From positions 62,001-126,000 of the forward strand of contig CADECF010000010.1 of NCBI GenBank assembly GCA_902825775.1: a stretch of DNA of 64,000 nt. The letters are read 5' to 3'. Source of the stretch: an uncultured Lysobacteraceae bacterium. GTDB taxonomy: Bacteria; Pseudomonadota; Gammaproteobacteria; Xanthomonadales; Xanthomonadaceae. Positions 1 through 9,791 of the stretch are shown piece by piece (position 1 is the first letter of the stretch; each line of letters opens with the position of its first letter). Below the pieces are notes generated by a model that saw only the letters and a list, made by a program, of their open reading frames with translations, searched no databases and was not told the DNA's origin. The translations under genes were made by a program, and so were the position numbers.

Positions 1-403
1 TCACGCTGCGCCAATGCGCGACGCGCTTCTCGGTGCGTTGCGCGTCGAGTTTCACCTCGGTGCGCTCGGCCCACACTGGCGCGATGCCGGCCACGCCGAG
101 CTCGGTCGCCTTCTGCAGGATCAGATCCATCTTCTCCCCGCGGGCCACGCCCTGCAGAAGCACGATGCGCAGCGGCGATTCGTTGTCCACCTCGCGCGCG
201 TCGAGGATTTCCGCTTCAACGCCGCGTTTTCCCGCCGCTAGCAGGCGGGCGTCGTAGTCGCAGCCGTCGCCGTTGAACAGCACGCAAGCGGAGCCTTCGG
301 CCAGCCGCAGCACGCGCACCAGATGCAGTGCGGCGGATTCGGGCAGGGCGATGCGTCGGCCGGCCGTTAGCGGCATATCGACGAAGACGCGGGTCAGGCG
401 CAT
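1..403 (-). CDS. rsmE: 16S rRNA (uracil1498-N3)-methyltransferase RsmE, C-terminus cut by window edge
   Basis: Reading the reverse strand from the ATG at 401-403 gives an open frame to base 1: 134 residues starting MRLTRVFVDMPLTAGRRIAL. The N-terminal PUA-like part contains HLVRVLR and LFNGDGCDYDA, followed by the start of the SPOUT methyltransferase domain with QGVARGEKMDLILQKATELG and WAERTEVKL, both diagnostic of RsmE. The enzyme methylates N3 of U1498 in 16S rRNA using S-adenosylmethionine. Full family length is about 240 residues, so roughly 45 percent, including the C-terminal knotted SAM site, lies outside the window. It is transcribed in the same direction as bioA, with a repeat element between them. 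Confidence 0.93.
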   Translation of the reverse strand, partial: MRLTRVFVDMPLTAGRRIALPESAALHLVRVLRLAEGSACVLFNGDGCDYDARLLAAGKRGVEAEILDAREVDNESPLRIVLLQGVARGEKMDLILQKATELGVAGIAPVWAERTEVKLDAQRTEKRVAHWRSV

Positions 404-434
404 GGGCCCAGCCACCGCGCAGAGCTCTGCAGTT

Positions 435-567
435 TCCCCCTTTGAAAAAGGGGGGCGGGGGGGATTTGCTGTTGACGCCGCTCATGCTTCGAAAGCAACG
501 GCAAAATCAAAATCAAAAGCAAATCCCCCGGTCCGCTGCGCGGCCCGCCCCCTTTTTTCAAGGGGGC
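435..567. repeat. Extragenic inverted-repeat element, CCCCCTTTGAAAAAGGGGG family, copy 1
   Basis: Two short palindromes, CCCCCTTTGAAAAAGGGGGG (436-455) and CCCCCTTTTTTCAAGGGGG (548-566), bracket an inner inverted pair GGGGGATTTGCT (459-470) / AGCAAATCCCCC (518-529). The whole can fold back on itself. A second copy lies at 13855-13959. It sits between bioA and rsmE, both on the reverse strand, so it would be transcribed between two same-direction genes. Confidence 0.8.
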
Positions 568-593
568 AACAGCGGGATCGCGGATCGCGGAAG

Positions 594-1961
594 TCATGCG
601 GTCGCCTCGTCGATGGCCGCACGCGTTGCTTGGGCCAGTAGTTCGAGCTGGGAGTCGTCGATGCAATACGGCGGCATCCAGTACAGCACGTCGCCGAGCG
701 GACGCAGCAGCACGCCGCGATCCAGCGCCGCGCGATAGGCGCGCAGGCCGATACGTTCCGCGGCATCGAAAAGGACGCGTTTCCCGCCGTCGCGGGCCAG
801 CTCGAAAGCCACGATCATGCCGGCCTGGCGCACGTCCGCGACATGCGGATGCGAGGCGAAAGGCGCGGCCAAGGCCGCCATCTTCGCCGCCGTCGCGCGG
901 TTGCGCCCGATCACATCGTCGGTTTCGAAAATGCGCAGCGAAGCCAGCGCCGCCGCGCAGGCCAGCGGATTGCCGGTGTAGCTGTGCGAATGCAGGAAGG
1001 CGCGTTCGCGCGAATCGTCGAGGAAGCCGTCGTAGATCTCCTGCGTCGCCAGCACCGCGGCCAGCGGCAGGAAGCCGCCGGTGAGGCCTTTGGACAGGCA
1101 CAGCAGATCCGGCATCACGCCGCTCTGTTCGCTCGCGAACATCGTGCCGGTGCGGCCGAAGCCCACCGCGATTTCGTCGGCGATCAGGAATACGCCGTGC
1201 ACGTCGCACAACTCGCGTGCACGGCGCAGATAGGCGGGATCGTGCATGCGCATGCCGCCGGCGCATTGCACGCGAGGTTCCAGGATCAGCGCGCAGACTT
1301 CGCCGACGTGGTCGTCGAGCAGGCGCGCGAGCGCATCGGCCGCGTCTTCGGCGTGTCCGGCGGCGCTCTGTCCGGGCCTGGATTGATAAGCGTCCGGCGA
1401 CGGGGCGAACAGCGCTTCGGCCAGCAGCGGCGCGTAGACGCGCCGATACAACGGAATATCGCCGACTGCCAGCGCGCCCAGCGTTTCGCCGTGATAACCG
1501 TTTTCCAGCGCGATGAACTTGGTACGCCGCGGCTCGCCGCGGTTGAGATGCCAGTGGAAGGCCATCTTCAAAGCCACCTCGACGCCGGCCGAACCGTTGT
1601 CGGCATAGAACACTTTGGCCAGCGGCGCGCGCCCGGCCTGGCGCGGCGCCAAGACCAGCAGTTTTTCGGCCAGTTCCACCGCCGGTTCGTGCGAGCAGCC
1701 GGCCAGGATCACCTGTTCCAACGTGCGCGCCTGGCGGGCGATGGCCTCGGCGATGCGCGGCTCGGCATGGCCGAACAGATTGGTCCACCAACTGCTGATC
1801 GCATCCAGGTAGCGATGGCCGTCGTGCCCGACCAGCCACGCGCCGTCGCCGCGGGCGATGGGCAGCAAGGGCAGCGTGTCCGGATGCTCGCGCATCTGCG
1901 TGCACGGGTGCCACAGTACGGCCAGGTCGCGCGCGCGCCAGCGCTCGGCGTCCGCTATCAT
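594..1961 (-). CDS. bioA: Adenosylmethionine-8-amino-7-oxononanoate aminotransferase (biotin synthesis)
   Basis: PLP-dependent class III aminotransferase of 455 residues that makes 7,8-diaminopelargonic acid from KAPA with S-adenosylmethionine as amino donor, in the cytosol. Visible marks are the N-terminal WHPCTQM substrate motif, SSWWTNLFGH, the cofactor-binding ENGYHGET, the DEIAVGFGRTG aspartate motif and the Schiff-base lysine in LCLSKGLTGG near residue 290. I place the start at the ATG at 1961, which gives the usual short lead before WHP; an in-frame ATG at 1991 would add ten residues with no family similarity. No strong Shine-Dalgarno sequence is seen at either. It is divergent from nudE, and no other bio genes are in the window. 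Confidence 0.95.
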   Translation of the reverse strand: MIADAERWRARDLAVLWHPCTQMREHPDTLPLLPIARGDGAWLVGHDGHRYLDAISSWWTNLFGHAEPRIAEAIARQARTLEQVILAGCSHEPAVELAEKLLVLAPRQAGRAPLAKVFYADNGSAGVEVALKMAFHWHLNRGEPRRTKFIALENGYHGETLGALAVGDIPLYRRVYAPLLAEALFAPSPDAYQSRPGQSAAGHAEDAADALARLLDDHVGEVCALILEPRVQCAGGMRMHDPAYLRRARELCDVHGVFLIADEIAVGFGRTGTMFASEQSGVMPDLLCLSKGLTGGFLPLAAVLATQEIYDGFLDDSRERAFLHSHSYTGNPLACAAALASLRIFETDDVIGRNRATAAKMAALAAPFASHPHVADVRQAGMIVAFELARDGGKRVLFDAAERIGLRAYRAALDRGVLLRPLGDVLYWMPPYCIDDSQLELLAQATRAAIDEATA

Positions 1962-2044
1962 CGCTGGATCATGACGTCTGTTTTCGCCCATACCCGCATT
2001 ATCGCCTGCTTGAACGCCGCTTGCCGATCCGCAGGCACGCCGCG

Positions 2045-2588
2045 ATGACGCGCCGGCTGCCCACCATCCACGGCATCACCGAGCACGACGCCGGTCCGTA
2101 CCGCATGGAACGGCTGGATCTGGAATTCGACAACGGCGAACGCCGCCGCTACGAACGCCTGCACGGCCGCGGCCATGGCGCGGTGGCGGTGGTGCCCCTG
2201 CTCGACGACGACACCGTGCTGCTGGTGCGCGAATACGCGGCCGGCGTGCATCGCTACGAGCTGGGCCTGGTGAAAGGCCGGATCGACGCGGGCGAGACGC
2301 CGGAGCAGGCCGCCGACCGCGAGTTGAAGGAAGAGGCCGGTTACGGCGCGCATTCGCTCGTCGTGCTGCGCTCTTTGTCGCTGGCGCCGACTTATATGAG
2401 CCACCAGACGGCGCTCGTGATCGCGCGCGATCTCTATCCCGAACGCTTGCCCGGCGACGAACCGGAAGAATTGGAAGTGGTGCCGTGGAAGCTCGACGAC
2501 CTGCATCGGCTGATTTTGCGTGAGGATTTTTCCGAAGGCCGCTCGATCGCCGCGTTGTTCATCGCCCGCGAATGGCTGAGGCAGGGCG

Positions 2589-2605
<17 letters not shown>
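2045..2605 (+). CDS. nudE: NUDIX hydrolase, ADP compounds hydrolase NudE-like
   Basis: A 186-residue NUDIX protein. The NUDIX box runs GRIDAGETPEQAADRELKEE followed by AGY and has every catalytic glutamate in place. It is followed by LAPTYMSHQTALVIARDLYPE, typical of NudE, which hydrolyses ADP-ribose, NADH and Ap-nA type compounds. The start at 2045 (MTRRLPTIHG) is preferred over an in-frame ATG at 2021. The stop overlaps the start of cysQ by 17 bases, so the two are translationally coupled; the same nudE-cysQ pairing is common in gammaproteobacteria and links nucleotide clean-up steps. Confidence 0.9.
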
Positions 2606-3398
<793 letters not shown>

Positions 3399-3402
3399 AA
3401 AG

Positions 3403-3525
3403 CCGTCATTCCCGCGAAGGCGGGAATCCAGCGTCTTGGCTCTTGTGGGAGCGGCTTTAGCCGCGAGCTTTTAGATCTGCCGGCTATGCCTGGGAAGAGC
3501 TCGCGGCTAAAGCCGCTCCCACAAA
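3403..3525. repeat. Short CGTCATTCCCGC repeat plus paired REP-like element (family A, TTTAG type)
   Basis: Bases 3403-3435 hold the palindrome TCATTCCCGCGAAGGCGGGA (family D). Bases 3445-3525 hold two inverted copies of GTGGGAGCGGCTTTAGCCGC, each continuing GAGCTT or GAGCTC, separated by about 30 bases. Each arm is itself a small palindrome, GCGGCT-TT-AGCCGC. An open frame runs through the repeat into mazG but is not part of that gene. Confidence 0.9.
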
Positions 3526-3548
3526 GGCACAACTCTGGAGCGATTCGC

Positions 3549-4376
3549 GTGGCAGAAGACCAGCACGACATCCAACGCCTTCTCGATATCATGGCCCGCC
3601 TGCGCGACCGCGAAACCGGCTGCCCGTGGGACGTCGAACAGACCTTCGCCACGATCGCGCCGTACACCATCGAAGAGGCCTACGAAGTCGCCGACGCCAT
3701 CGATCGCAGCGATCTGCCTGCGCTCAAGGACGAACTCGGCGACCTGCTGCTGCAAGTAGTCTTCCATGCGCGCATGGCGGAAGAGCAAAATGCCTTCGCT
3801 TTCGCCGATGTGGTCGCTGCGATCGGCGACAAGATGACCCGGCGCCATCCGCACGTCTTCGCTGACGAAGCGGTTGCCGATGCCGCGGCGCAATCGCTGG
3901 CCTGGGACGAGCACAAGCGCCGCGAACGCGAGGCGACCGGCGACGAAGACGTCTCCGCGCTGGCCGGCATCGCGCGCGGCATGCCGGAATGGCAGCGTGC
4001 GGTGAAGCTGCAGCACCGCGCGGCGAAGGTCGGCTTCGATTGGCCCGGTCCGGCGCCGGTCATCGAGAAACTGCACGAAGAAATCGAAGAGGTCCGCGCC
4101 GAATTCGCAGCCGTTGCCGCAGACCCGGGCGACGCCGCGGCGCAGCACCGGCTGGAAGACGAAATCGGCGATCTGCTGTTCGTCTGCGCCAATCTGGCCC
4201 GCCATGCCAAGGTCGATGTCGGCAGCGCTTTGCGCCGCGCCAATCTCAAATTCGAACGCCGGTTCCGGGCGATGGAAGCGCTCGCGCTGGCCGACGGCAC
4301 GCCGCTTGCGGGTTTGCCGCTGGAGATGCAGGATCGTTACTGGGATCGGGCCAAGGCCGCGGAAAAGTCGCGTTGA
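3549..4376 (+). CDS. mazG: Nucleoside triphosphate pyrophosphohydrolase MazG
   Basis: A 275-residue all-alpha NTP pyrophosphatase that hydrolyses non-canonical NTPs to NMP and PPi. It has the two-domain architecture of E. coli MazG: an N-terminal MazG domain (about residues 25-98) with CPWDVEQTFATIAPYTIEEA and KDELGDLLLQV, and a C-terminal one (about 160-240) with EEIEEV and EDEIGDLLF carrying the ExxE/ExxD metal-binding residues. The start is the GTG at 3549, eight bases after a GGAG at 3537-3540; longer reading is possible upstream, but those codons are repeat DNA. It is flanked on both sides by REP-like elements. Confidence 0.95.
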   Translation: MAEDQHDIQRLLDIMARLRDRETGCPWDVEQTFATIAPYTIEEAYEVADAIDRSDLPALKDELGDLLLQVVFHARMAEEQNAFAFADVVAAIGDKMTRRHPHVFADEAVADAAAQSLAWDEHKRREREATGDEDVSALAGIARGMPEWQRAVKLQHRAAKVGFDWPGPAPVIEKLHEEIEEVRAEFAAVAADPGDAAAQHRLEDEIGDLLFVCANLARHAKVDVGSALRRANLKFERRFRAMEALALADGTPLAGLPLEMQDRYWDRAKAAEKSR

Positions 4377-4389
4377 GGCCCCGGCTTTC

Positions 4390-4500
4390 GTGGGAGCGGT
4401 CTTGCGGTAGCGGCCTTTGTGGGAGCGGCTTCAGCCGCGAGCTCTTGTTTTTTGGCCTGCGATCATTGAAAAGCTCGCGGCTGAAGCCGCTCCCACAAAG
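4390..4500. repeat. Paired REP-like element (family A, TTCAG type)
   Basis: A degenerate half copy at 4390 (GTGGGAGCGGTCTTGCGGTA) is followed by a complete inverted pair at about 4420-4497: GTGGGAGCGGCTTCAGCCGC forward and GCGGCTGAAGCCGCTCCCAC in reverse. It lies in the gap between mazG and the DUF962 gene. Confidence 0.9.
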
Positions 4501-4537
4501 CCCTCCTACAAAAAATGCCGCTTTGGAGGATATGGGG

Positions 4538-4840
4538 ATGAGCAGTTTCAACAGCTTCCGCGAGTTCTATCCGTTCTACCTCAGCGAACACCGCAACACC
4601 GTCAGCCGCCGGCTGCATTTCATCGGCAGCTGCGGCGTGCTGGCGCTGGTCGCGCTGGCGATCCTGCAGCGCAACGGCTGGTGGCTGCTGGCCGCTTTGT
4701 CGTGCGGGTATGGCTTCGCCTGGGTCGGGCATTTCTTCTTCGAGAAGAACCGGCCCGCCACGTTCAAGCACCCGATCTATTCCTTCATCGGCGATTGGGT
4801 GATGTTCAAAGATATCCTCACCGGCAAGATCAAATTTTGA
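4538..4840 (+). CDS. DUF962 / Mpo1-like membrane protein
   Basis: A 100-residue protein of the DUF962 (Mpo1-like, YGL010w) family. The N-terminal FYPFYLSEHRN carries the conserved histidine motif, RRLHFIG follows, and GHFFFEKNRPATFKHPIYS is the family's second histidine block. Two hydrophobic segments lie at roughly residues 31-43 and 47-62. The yeast homologue Mpo1 is an iron-dependent dioxygenase of fatty-acid alpha-oxidation; whether bacterial members do the same is not established. The start at 4538 is chosen because GGAGGA at 4525-4530 is correctly spaced for it and too close to the ATG at 4532. Confidence 0.88.
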   Translation: MSSFNSFREFYPFYLSEHRNTVSRRLHFIGSCGVLALVALAILQRNGWWLLAALSCGYGFAWVGHFFFEKNRPATFKHPIYSFIGDWVMFKDILTGKIKF

Positions 4841-4844
4841 ATCG

Positions 4845-4870
4845 GTAGGGTGGGCCGAGGCCCACCCTAC
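4845..4870. terminator. Hairpin between convergent genes, probably bidirectional terminator
   Basis: A perfect 12-base-pair stem, GTAGGGTGGGCC (4845-4856) and GGCCCACCCTAC (4859-4870), lies between the end of the DUF962 gene and the end of the DUF486 gene on the opposite strand. The DUF486 stop codon (4867-4869) is inside the 3' arm. There is no long T-run, so termination is inferred from position and stem strength; GTAGGGTGGGCC is also a common repeat motif. Confidence 0.55.
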
Positions 4871-5211
4871 GTTTCCATGAAGATCAGCCAGGCCGCCACC
4901 GCGATCAGCGCGAAGCCGGCCCAGTGGTTCCACTTCAGCGGCTGGCCCAGATAGCCGGCCGAAAAGGCCGCGAACACGAGCAGGGTGATCACCTCCTGCA
5001 TCCCTTTCAGCTGCGGGGCCGTATATACCGCGCTACCCCAGCGGTTGGCCGGCACCTGTAGGCAGTATTCGAAGAAGGCGATGCCCCAACTGGCCAGGAT
5101 CGCCCAGAACAAGGGCGTGGTTTTGTACTTCAAATGTCCGTACCAGGCGAAGGTCATGAAGATGTTCGAGCCCAGCAGCAATAGGACAGGCATCAGTCGT
5201 TCAGGGGACAT
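4867..5211 (-). CDS. DUF486 family small membrane protein (DMT superfamily)
   Basis: A 114-residue protein with four predicted membrane helices, matching the DUF486 family. Recognisable pieces are FMTFAWYGHLKYK, the amphipathic SWGIAFFEYCLQVPANRWG and QLKGMQEVITLLVFAAFS. The fold resembles half a drug/metabolite transporter, as in SMR proteins, so it probably works as a dimer, but no substrate is known. AAGGAG lies just upstream of the ATG. It is divergent from the two-component regulator genes across about 100 bases. Confidence 0.85.
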   Translation of the reverse strand: MSPERLMPVLLLLGSNIFMTFAWYGHLKYKTTPLFWAILASWGIAFFEYCLQVPANRWGSAVYTAPQLKGMQEVITLLVFAAFSAGYLGQPLKWNHWAGFALIAVAAWLIFMET

Positions 5212-5313
5212 GGGCGGGCTCCTTCAGGTCAGGGTTAGCGTAATGGCTGCGTCTTCACATCGCCTCGACCCCGCCATTGGCACCCTTCACAAAGCTGAAG
5301 GAACGGGGGCAGT

Positions 5314-6027
5314 ATGAGGAATCCGCAAGAGCCCGCTGGGCTGGTGTTGATCGTCGAAGACAATCGCAATATTTCGGAAATGGTCGGTGAGTATTTGGAG
5401 GGCCGCGGTTTCGAAGTCGATTACGCCGCCGATGGCTTGGACGGTTACCGCCTGGCCACCGAGAACAATTATGACGTGGTGGTGCTGGACCTGATGCTGC
5501 CGCGTCTGGACGGCATCGAAGTTTGCCGCCGCCTGCGCGAAGAAGCCCGCAAATCGACGCCGGTGCTGATGCTGACCGCGCGCGACACCCTAGACGAGAA
5601 GCTCACCGGCCTGGGTGCGGGCGCCGACGACTATCTGACCAAACCTTTCGCGATCCAGGAGCTCGAAGCGCGTCTGCGTGCGCTGATCCGGCGCGAGCGG
5701 CGCCAAGTGGGCGCCGAAGTGCTCAAGGTCGCCGACCTGGTGCTCGACCCGGCCAGCCTGCGCGCCACTCGTGGCGGGACCGAACTGCAGCTGTCGCCGA
5801 TCGGCCTGAAGCTGCTGACCATCCTGATGCGCGAATCGCCGCGCGTGGTCAGCCGGCAAGAGATCGAGCGCGAAATCTGGGGCAACGGCCTGCCGGATTC
5901 GGATACTTTGCGCAGCCATTTGTACAACCTGCGCAAGACCATCGACAAACCGTTCGACCGGCCGTTGCTGCATACCGTGCAAAGCGCCGGCTATCGCATC
6001 GCGGACATCGAACACCCGCCTGCCTGA
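5314..6027 (+). CDS. Two-component response regulator, OmpR/PhoB family
   Basis: A 237-residue regulator. The receiver domain (about residues 10-122) has the acidic pocket VEDN, the phosphoacceptor Asp59 in LDLMLPRLDG, the conserved MLTAR threonine and the lysine of LTKPF. The C-terminal winged helix (about 140-232) has LSPIGLKLL, VVSRQEIEREIWG and the recognition-helix region LRSHLYNLRKTIDKPF. The gene is six bases upstream of a histidine kinase, its obvious partner. The MacAB-type exporter lies downstream in the same direction beyond a repeat, so it is a possible target. The specific stimulus cannot be read from the sequence, so I give no gene symbol. Confidence 0.93.
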   Translation: MRNPQEPAGLVLIVEDNRNISEMVGEYLEGRGFEVDYAADGLDGYRLATENNYDVVVLDLMLPRLDGIEVCRRLREEARKSTPVLMLTARDTLDEKLTGLGAGADDYLTKPFAIQELEARLRALIRRERRQVGAEVLKVADLVLDPASLRATRGGTELQLSPIGLKLLTILMRESPRVVSRQEIEREIWGNGLPDSDTLRSHLYNLRKTIDKPFDRPLLHTVQSAGYRIADIEHPPA

Positions 6028-6033
6028 TCCGCC

Positions 6034-7305
6034 ATGGCGCAGGGCCTGTCCCGCAAATTCAAGGCCGCTTTCATCACTCAGGCGGTCATCGCCAGTGTGG
6101 TGATCGTGATCGGCGTGTTCGCGATCACGGCCGTGCTCAAGCAGAATTTGCTCGAGCGGCGCATGCAGGCGCAGGCCGGCGAGTATTGGCAGAGCTGGCA
6201 GCGCGATCAGCATCAGACGCAGCCTATCGGCATCGTCGTCAAAGGCTATGTGGCGCCGCGCGGCGCCGCCGCCGATGGCCTGCCGCCCGCGCTGAAAGGG
6301 TTCGGCCCCGGTTTTCACGAGTTGCCCGGGCTCAATCAGGCGGTCTATGTCGAAGAACGTCCCGCGGGCCGTTTGTATCTGGTCTACAACGAGGGCTTCG
6401 TCGACGAACTCACGCTGTGGCTCGGCGCGGTGCCGATCGCGTTGGCGCTGCTCGTGCTGTATGCGGTTACCTGGCTGACTTATCGCACTTCGCGCAAGTT
6501 GGTCGAGCCGTTGTCGTGGTTGGCGGGCGAGGTCGCGCGCTGGGAACCGCGCAGGCCGGAAGCCGACAGGCTCGCGCCCGAACGTCTGCCGGCCGCGCTC
6601 GAAGGCGAAGTCAGGCAGTTGGCCGATGCGTTGCACGATCTGGCGGTGCGCATCGGCGCATTCGTCGCGCGCGAACGCGCGTTCACCCGCGATGCCAGCC
6701 ACGAGCTGCGCACGCCGCTGACGGTGATCCGCGTGGCTTCGGACTTGCTGATGGCCGACCCCGATCTGCCGCCGCGCACGCAGCGCTCGTTGCAGCGCGT
6801 GCAACTGGCCGGGCGCGACATGGAAGCGGTGATCGACGCTTTCCTGGTGCTGGCGCGCGAAGCCGATGTCGCGCCGCAGAGCGAGGATTTCAACGTGCGC
6901 GACGTGGTCTACGAAGAAGTGGTGAACGTGCGTCCGTTGCTGGCCGGTAAACCGGTGCAATTGGAAGTGATCGAGGAAGCCTCGCCGCGATTGCACGCGC
7001 CGCCGCGGGTGCTGGGCGTGATGATCGGCAATCTGCTCGGCAATGCCTGCCATTTCACCGATGAGGGCCGCATCGAGGTGCGGATCGGCAGCGACCGCAT
7101 CGTGGTGCGCGATACCGGCATCGGCATGAGCCGGGAAGAATTGGACAAGGCCTTCGAGCCGTTCTACCGCGCCGATCAGCAGAACCCGGTCGGCAAAGGC
7201 ATTGGCCTTTCGATCGTGCGCCGTCTGGGCGAGCGTTTTGGTTGGCCAGTATCGCTAGTCAGCGCGCCGGGCGAAGGCACCACGGCCACCATCGCCTTCG
7301 CCTGA
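6034..7305 (+). CDS. Two-component sensor histidine kinase
   Basis: A 423-residue inner-membrane kinase. Transmembrane helices lie at about residues 12-34 and 130-148, enclosing a roughly 95-residue periplasmic sensor region without a recognisable domain. The HAMP-like linker is followed by the H-box RDASHELRTPLTVI (phosphorylated His223), the N-box NLLGNACHF, G1 DTGIGM, the F-box FEPFYR and G2 GKGIGLSIVRRLG. All residues for autophosphorylation and ATP binding are present. It is paired with the response regulator directly upstream. Confidence 0.93.
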   Translation: MAQGLSRKFKAAFITQAVIASVVIVIGVFAITAVLKQNLLERRMQAQAGEYWQSWQRDQHQTQPIGIVVKGYVAPRGAAADGLPPALKGFGPGFHELPGLNQAVYVEERPAGRLYLVYNEGFVDELTLWLGAVPIALALLVLYAVTWLTYRTSRKLVEPLSWLAGEVARWEPRRPEADRLAPERLPAALEGEVRQLADALHDLAVRIGAFVARERAFTRDASHELRTPLTVIRVASDLLMADPDLPPRTQRSLQRVQLAGRDMEAVIDAFLVLAREADVAPQSEDFNVRDVVYEEVVNVRPLLAGKPVQLEVIEEASPRLHAPPRVLGVMIGNLLGNACHFTDEGRIEVRIGSDRIVVRDTGIGMSREELDKAFEPFYRADQQNPVGKGIGLSIVRRLGERFGWPVSLVSAPGEGTTATIAFA

Positions 7306-7325
7306 TTTTTGGGGAGCGGCTTTTC

Positions 7326-7419
7326 GTGGGAGCGGCTTTCGTGGGAGCGGCTTTAGCCGCGAGCTCTTGCCCCTAGCGCAGCGGCCGAAAAGCTCGCGGC
7401 TAAAGCCGCTCCCACGAAA
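7326..7419. repeat. Paired REP-like element (family A, TTTAG type)
   Basis: A half copy GTGGGAGCGGCTTTC precedes a full inverted pair with GCGGCTTTAGCCGCGAGCTC on one side and GAGCTCGCGGCTAAAGCCGC-type sequence on the other, followed by CTCCCACGAAAG. It lies between the histidine kinase and the macA-like gene. Confidence 0.9.
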
Positions 7420-7554
7420 GCCGATGCCGCAAAGCCGATGCCGCAAGTGCCGCACAAAAGCCCTCCAAGGAACTATCGGTCCCCGTTAAGCTCTACTGTC
7501 AACCTATTCAGGACGGGCGCGTTAGCGTTCGTCGACTCCCTGCGACCGGACAGC

Positions 7555-9083
7555 ATGAGCGCACCCCGTAAAGCCCCCAATTCCCGTTTCGCCCGCCGTA
7601 TCGGCATCGCCGTGGCCGTACTGGCGCTGATCGCGGCAGGCCTGTGGTTCTGGAACCAGCGCAAGGGCGATTCGGCCGAAAGCGGCTACCGGACCGGCGC
7701 GGTCGAGCGCGGCGACATACGCGTGGCGATCTCCGCCACCGGTACGCTCAGCGCGATTTCCACGGTCACCGTCGGCAGCCAGATATCCGGGCAGGTGACC
7801 GATGTGCTGGTGGACTTCAACGACCGGGTCAAGAAGGATCAGATCATCGCCAAGATCGATCCCGCCAGCTACGAAGCGCAGATCCAGCAAGGTTCCGCGG
7901 CGATCGCCAGTGCGCAGGCGTCGCTGCGGCAGATGCAGGCTACGCTGCGCAACGCGGAACTGGACTATCAGCGCAAAGCCGACTTGGGCAAGCAGAAACT
8001 GGTCGCGCAGAGCGACGTCGATCTGGCCCGCGCCGCGCGCGATCAAGCGCAAGCGCAGGTGAACTCCGCGCAAGCGCAGATCCGCCAGCAGACCGCCTCC
8101 ACCCAAACCACGCGCATCAACCTGAGCCGCACCGTGATCCGCTCGCCGGTCGACGGCGTGGTGCTGACCCGCACCATCGAGCCGGGTCAGACGGTCGCGG
8201 CCAGTCTGCAGGCGCCTGAACTGTTCAAGATCGCAGAGGATCTGGCCAAGATGAAGATCGAGCTGGCTGTCGACGAGGCCGACATCGGCCAGGTCAAAGT
8301 CGGCCAGGCCGTATCCTTCACCGCCGATGCGTTCGCCGACCGCCAATTCAAAGGCGTGGTCGACCAGGTGCGTTTATCGGCGACCACCACCAGCAACGTG
8401 GTCACGTATCCGGTGGTCGTCACCGTCGACAACAGCGACGGCACTTTGCTGCCCGGCTTGACGGTCAATGCCGAGATCGAAGTCAGCCGTCGCAACAACG
8501 TACTCAAGGTTTCCAATGCCGCGCTGCGCTACAAGCCGGCCAGCGAAGAAAGCGGCAATGCGCCCGGCCCGCAGGCCGTGACCGTGCGCGGCGGCGGCAT
8601 GACCGACGATTTCAGCCGTGTCGCCGCGGGCCTCAAGCTCGATGCCGAGCAGCAGGCGGCGTTCGACGCCGCGATCCAGGCGATGCGCGAGCGCATGGCC
8701 GCACGCGCGGCGCCGCAAACCGCCAACGGCGGCGGCAGCAGCCTGTTCGGCGGCGGTCGCGGCGGCGGCGGGGGCGGCATGCGCATCGTCATGGGCGGCG
8801 CGGGCGGCGATATGCAGGCGCAGCTGCGCCAGCGCATGCTCGAGCGCACCACCCAGCAGTTCGCGCCTTTCCGCAGCACGCTGACGCCGGCGCAGCAGCA
8901 GCAGTGGGACGCGCAGATCGCGGCATTGGTCGGCGCCAAGCGCGCGCCGCTGTACAAGCTGGTCAACGGCAAGCCGCAGATGACGATGGTGCGCGTCGGC
9001 GCCAGCGACGGCAGCAGCACGGAAGTGTCCGGCGACATCAAGGAAGGCGATCCGATCGTCACCGGCGAGCGCGCGGCCGAAAA

Positions 9084-9087
<4 letters not shown>
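7555..9087 (+). CDS. MacA-like periplasmic adaptor with Gly-rich / LTXXQ-type insertion
   Basis: A 510-residue membrane-fusion (adaptor) protein for an ABC exporter. A signal anchor at about residues 12-35 is followed by lipoyl halves (TVTVGSQISGQVTDVLVDFN; VIRSPVDGVVLTR), a coiled-coil hairpin between them (about 100-190) and beta-barrel/membrane-proximal strands. Between NAALRYKP (about 320) and APLYKLVNGKP (about 460) lies an extra stretch of more than 100 residues: a helix LKLDAEQQAAFDAAIQAMRE, a glycine tract, then LTPAQQQQWDAQIAAL. The two LxxxQQ helices resemble LTXXQ motifs of Spy/CpxP proteins. The ATG at 7555 is preferred; upstream codons are not family-like. The stop overlaps the ABC ATPase start by 4 bases. 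Confidence 0.88.

Positions 9088-9787
<700 letters not shown>

Positions 9788-9791
<4 letters not shown>

Noticed and set aside
394-1914. Long open frame on the reverse strand in another frame over bioA
   Set aside because: It is a shadow of bioA, which has full family motifs in its own frame; GC-rich codon positions create such frames.
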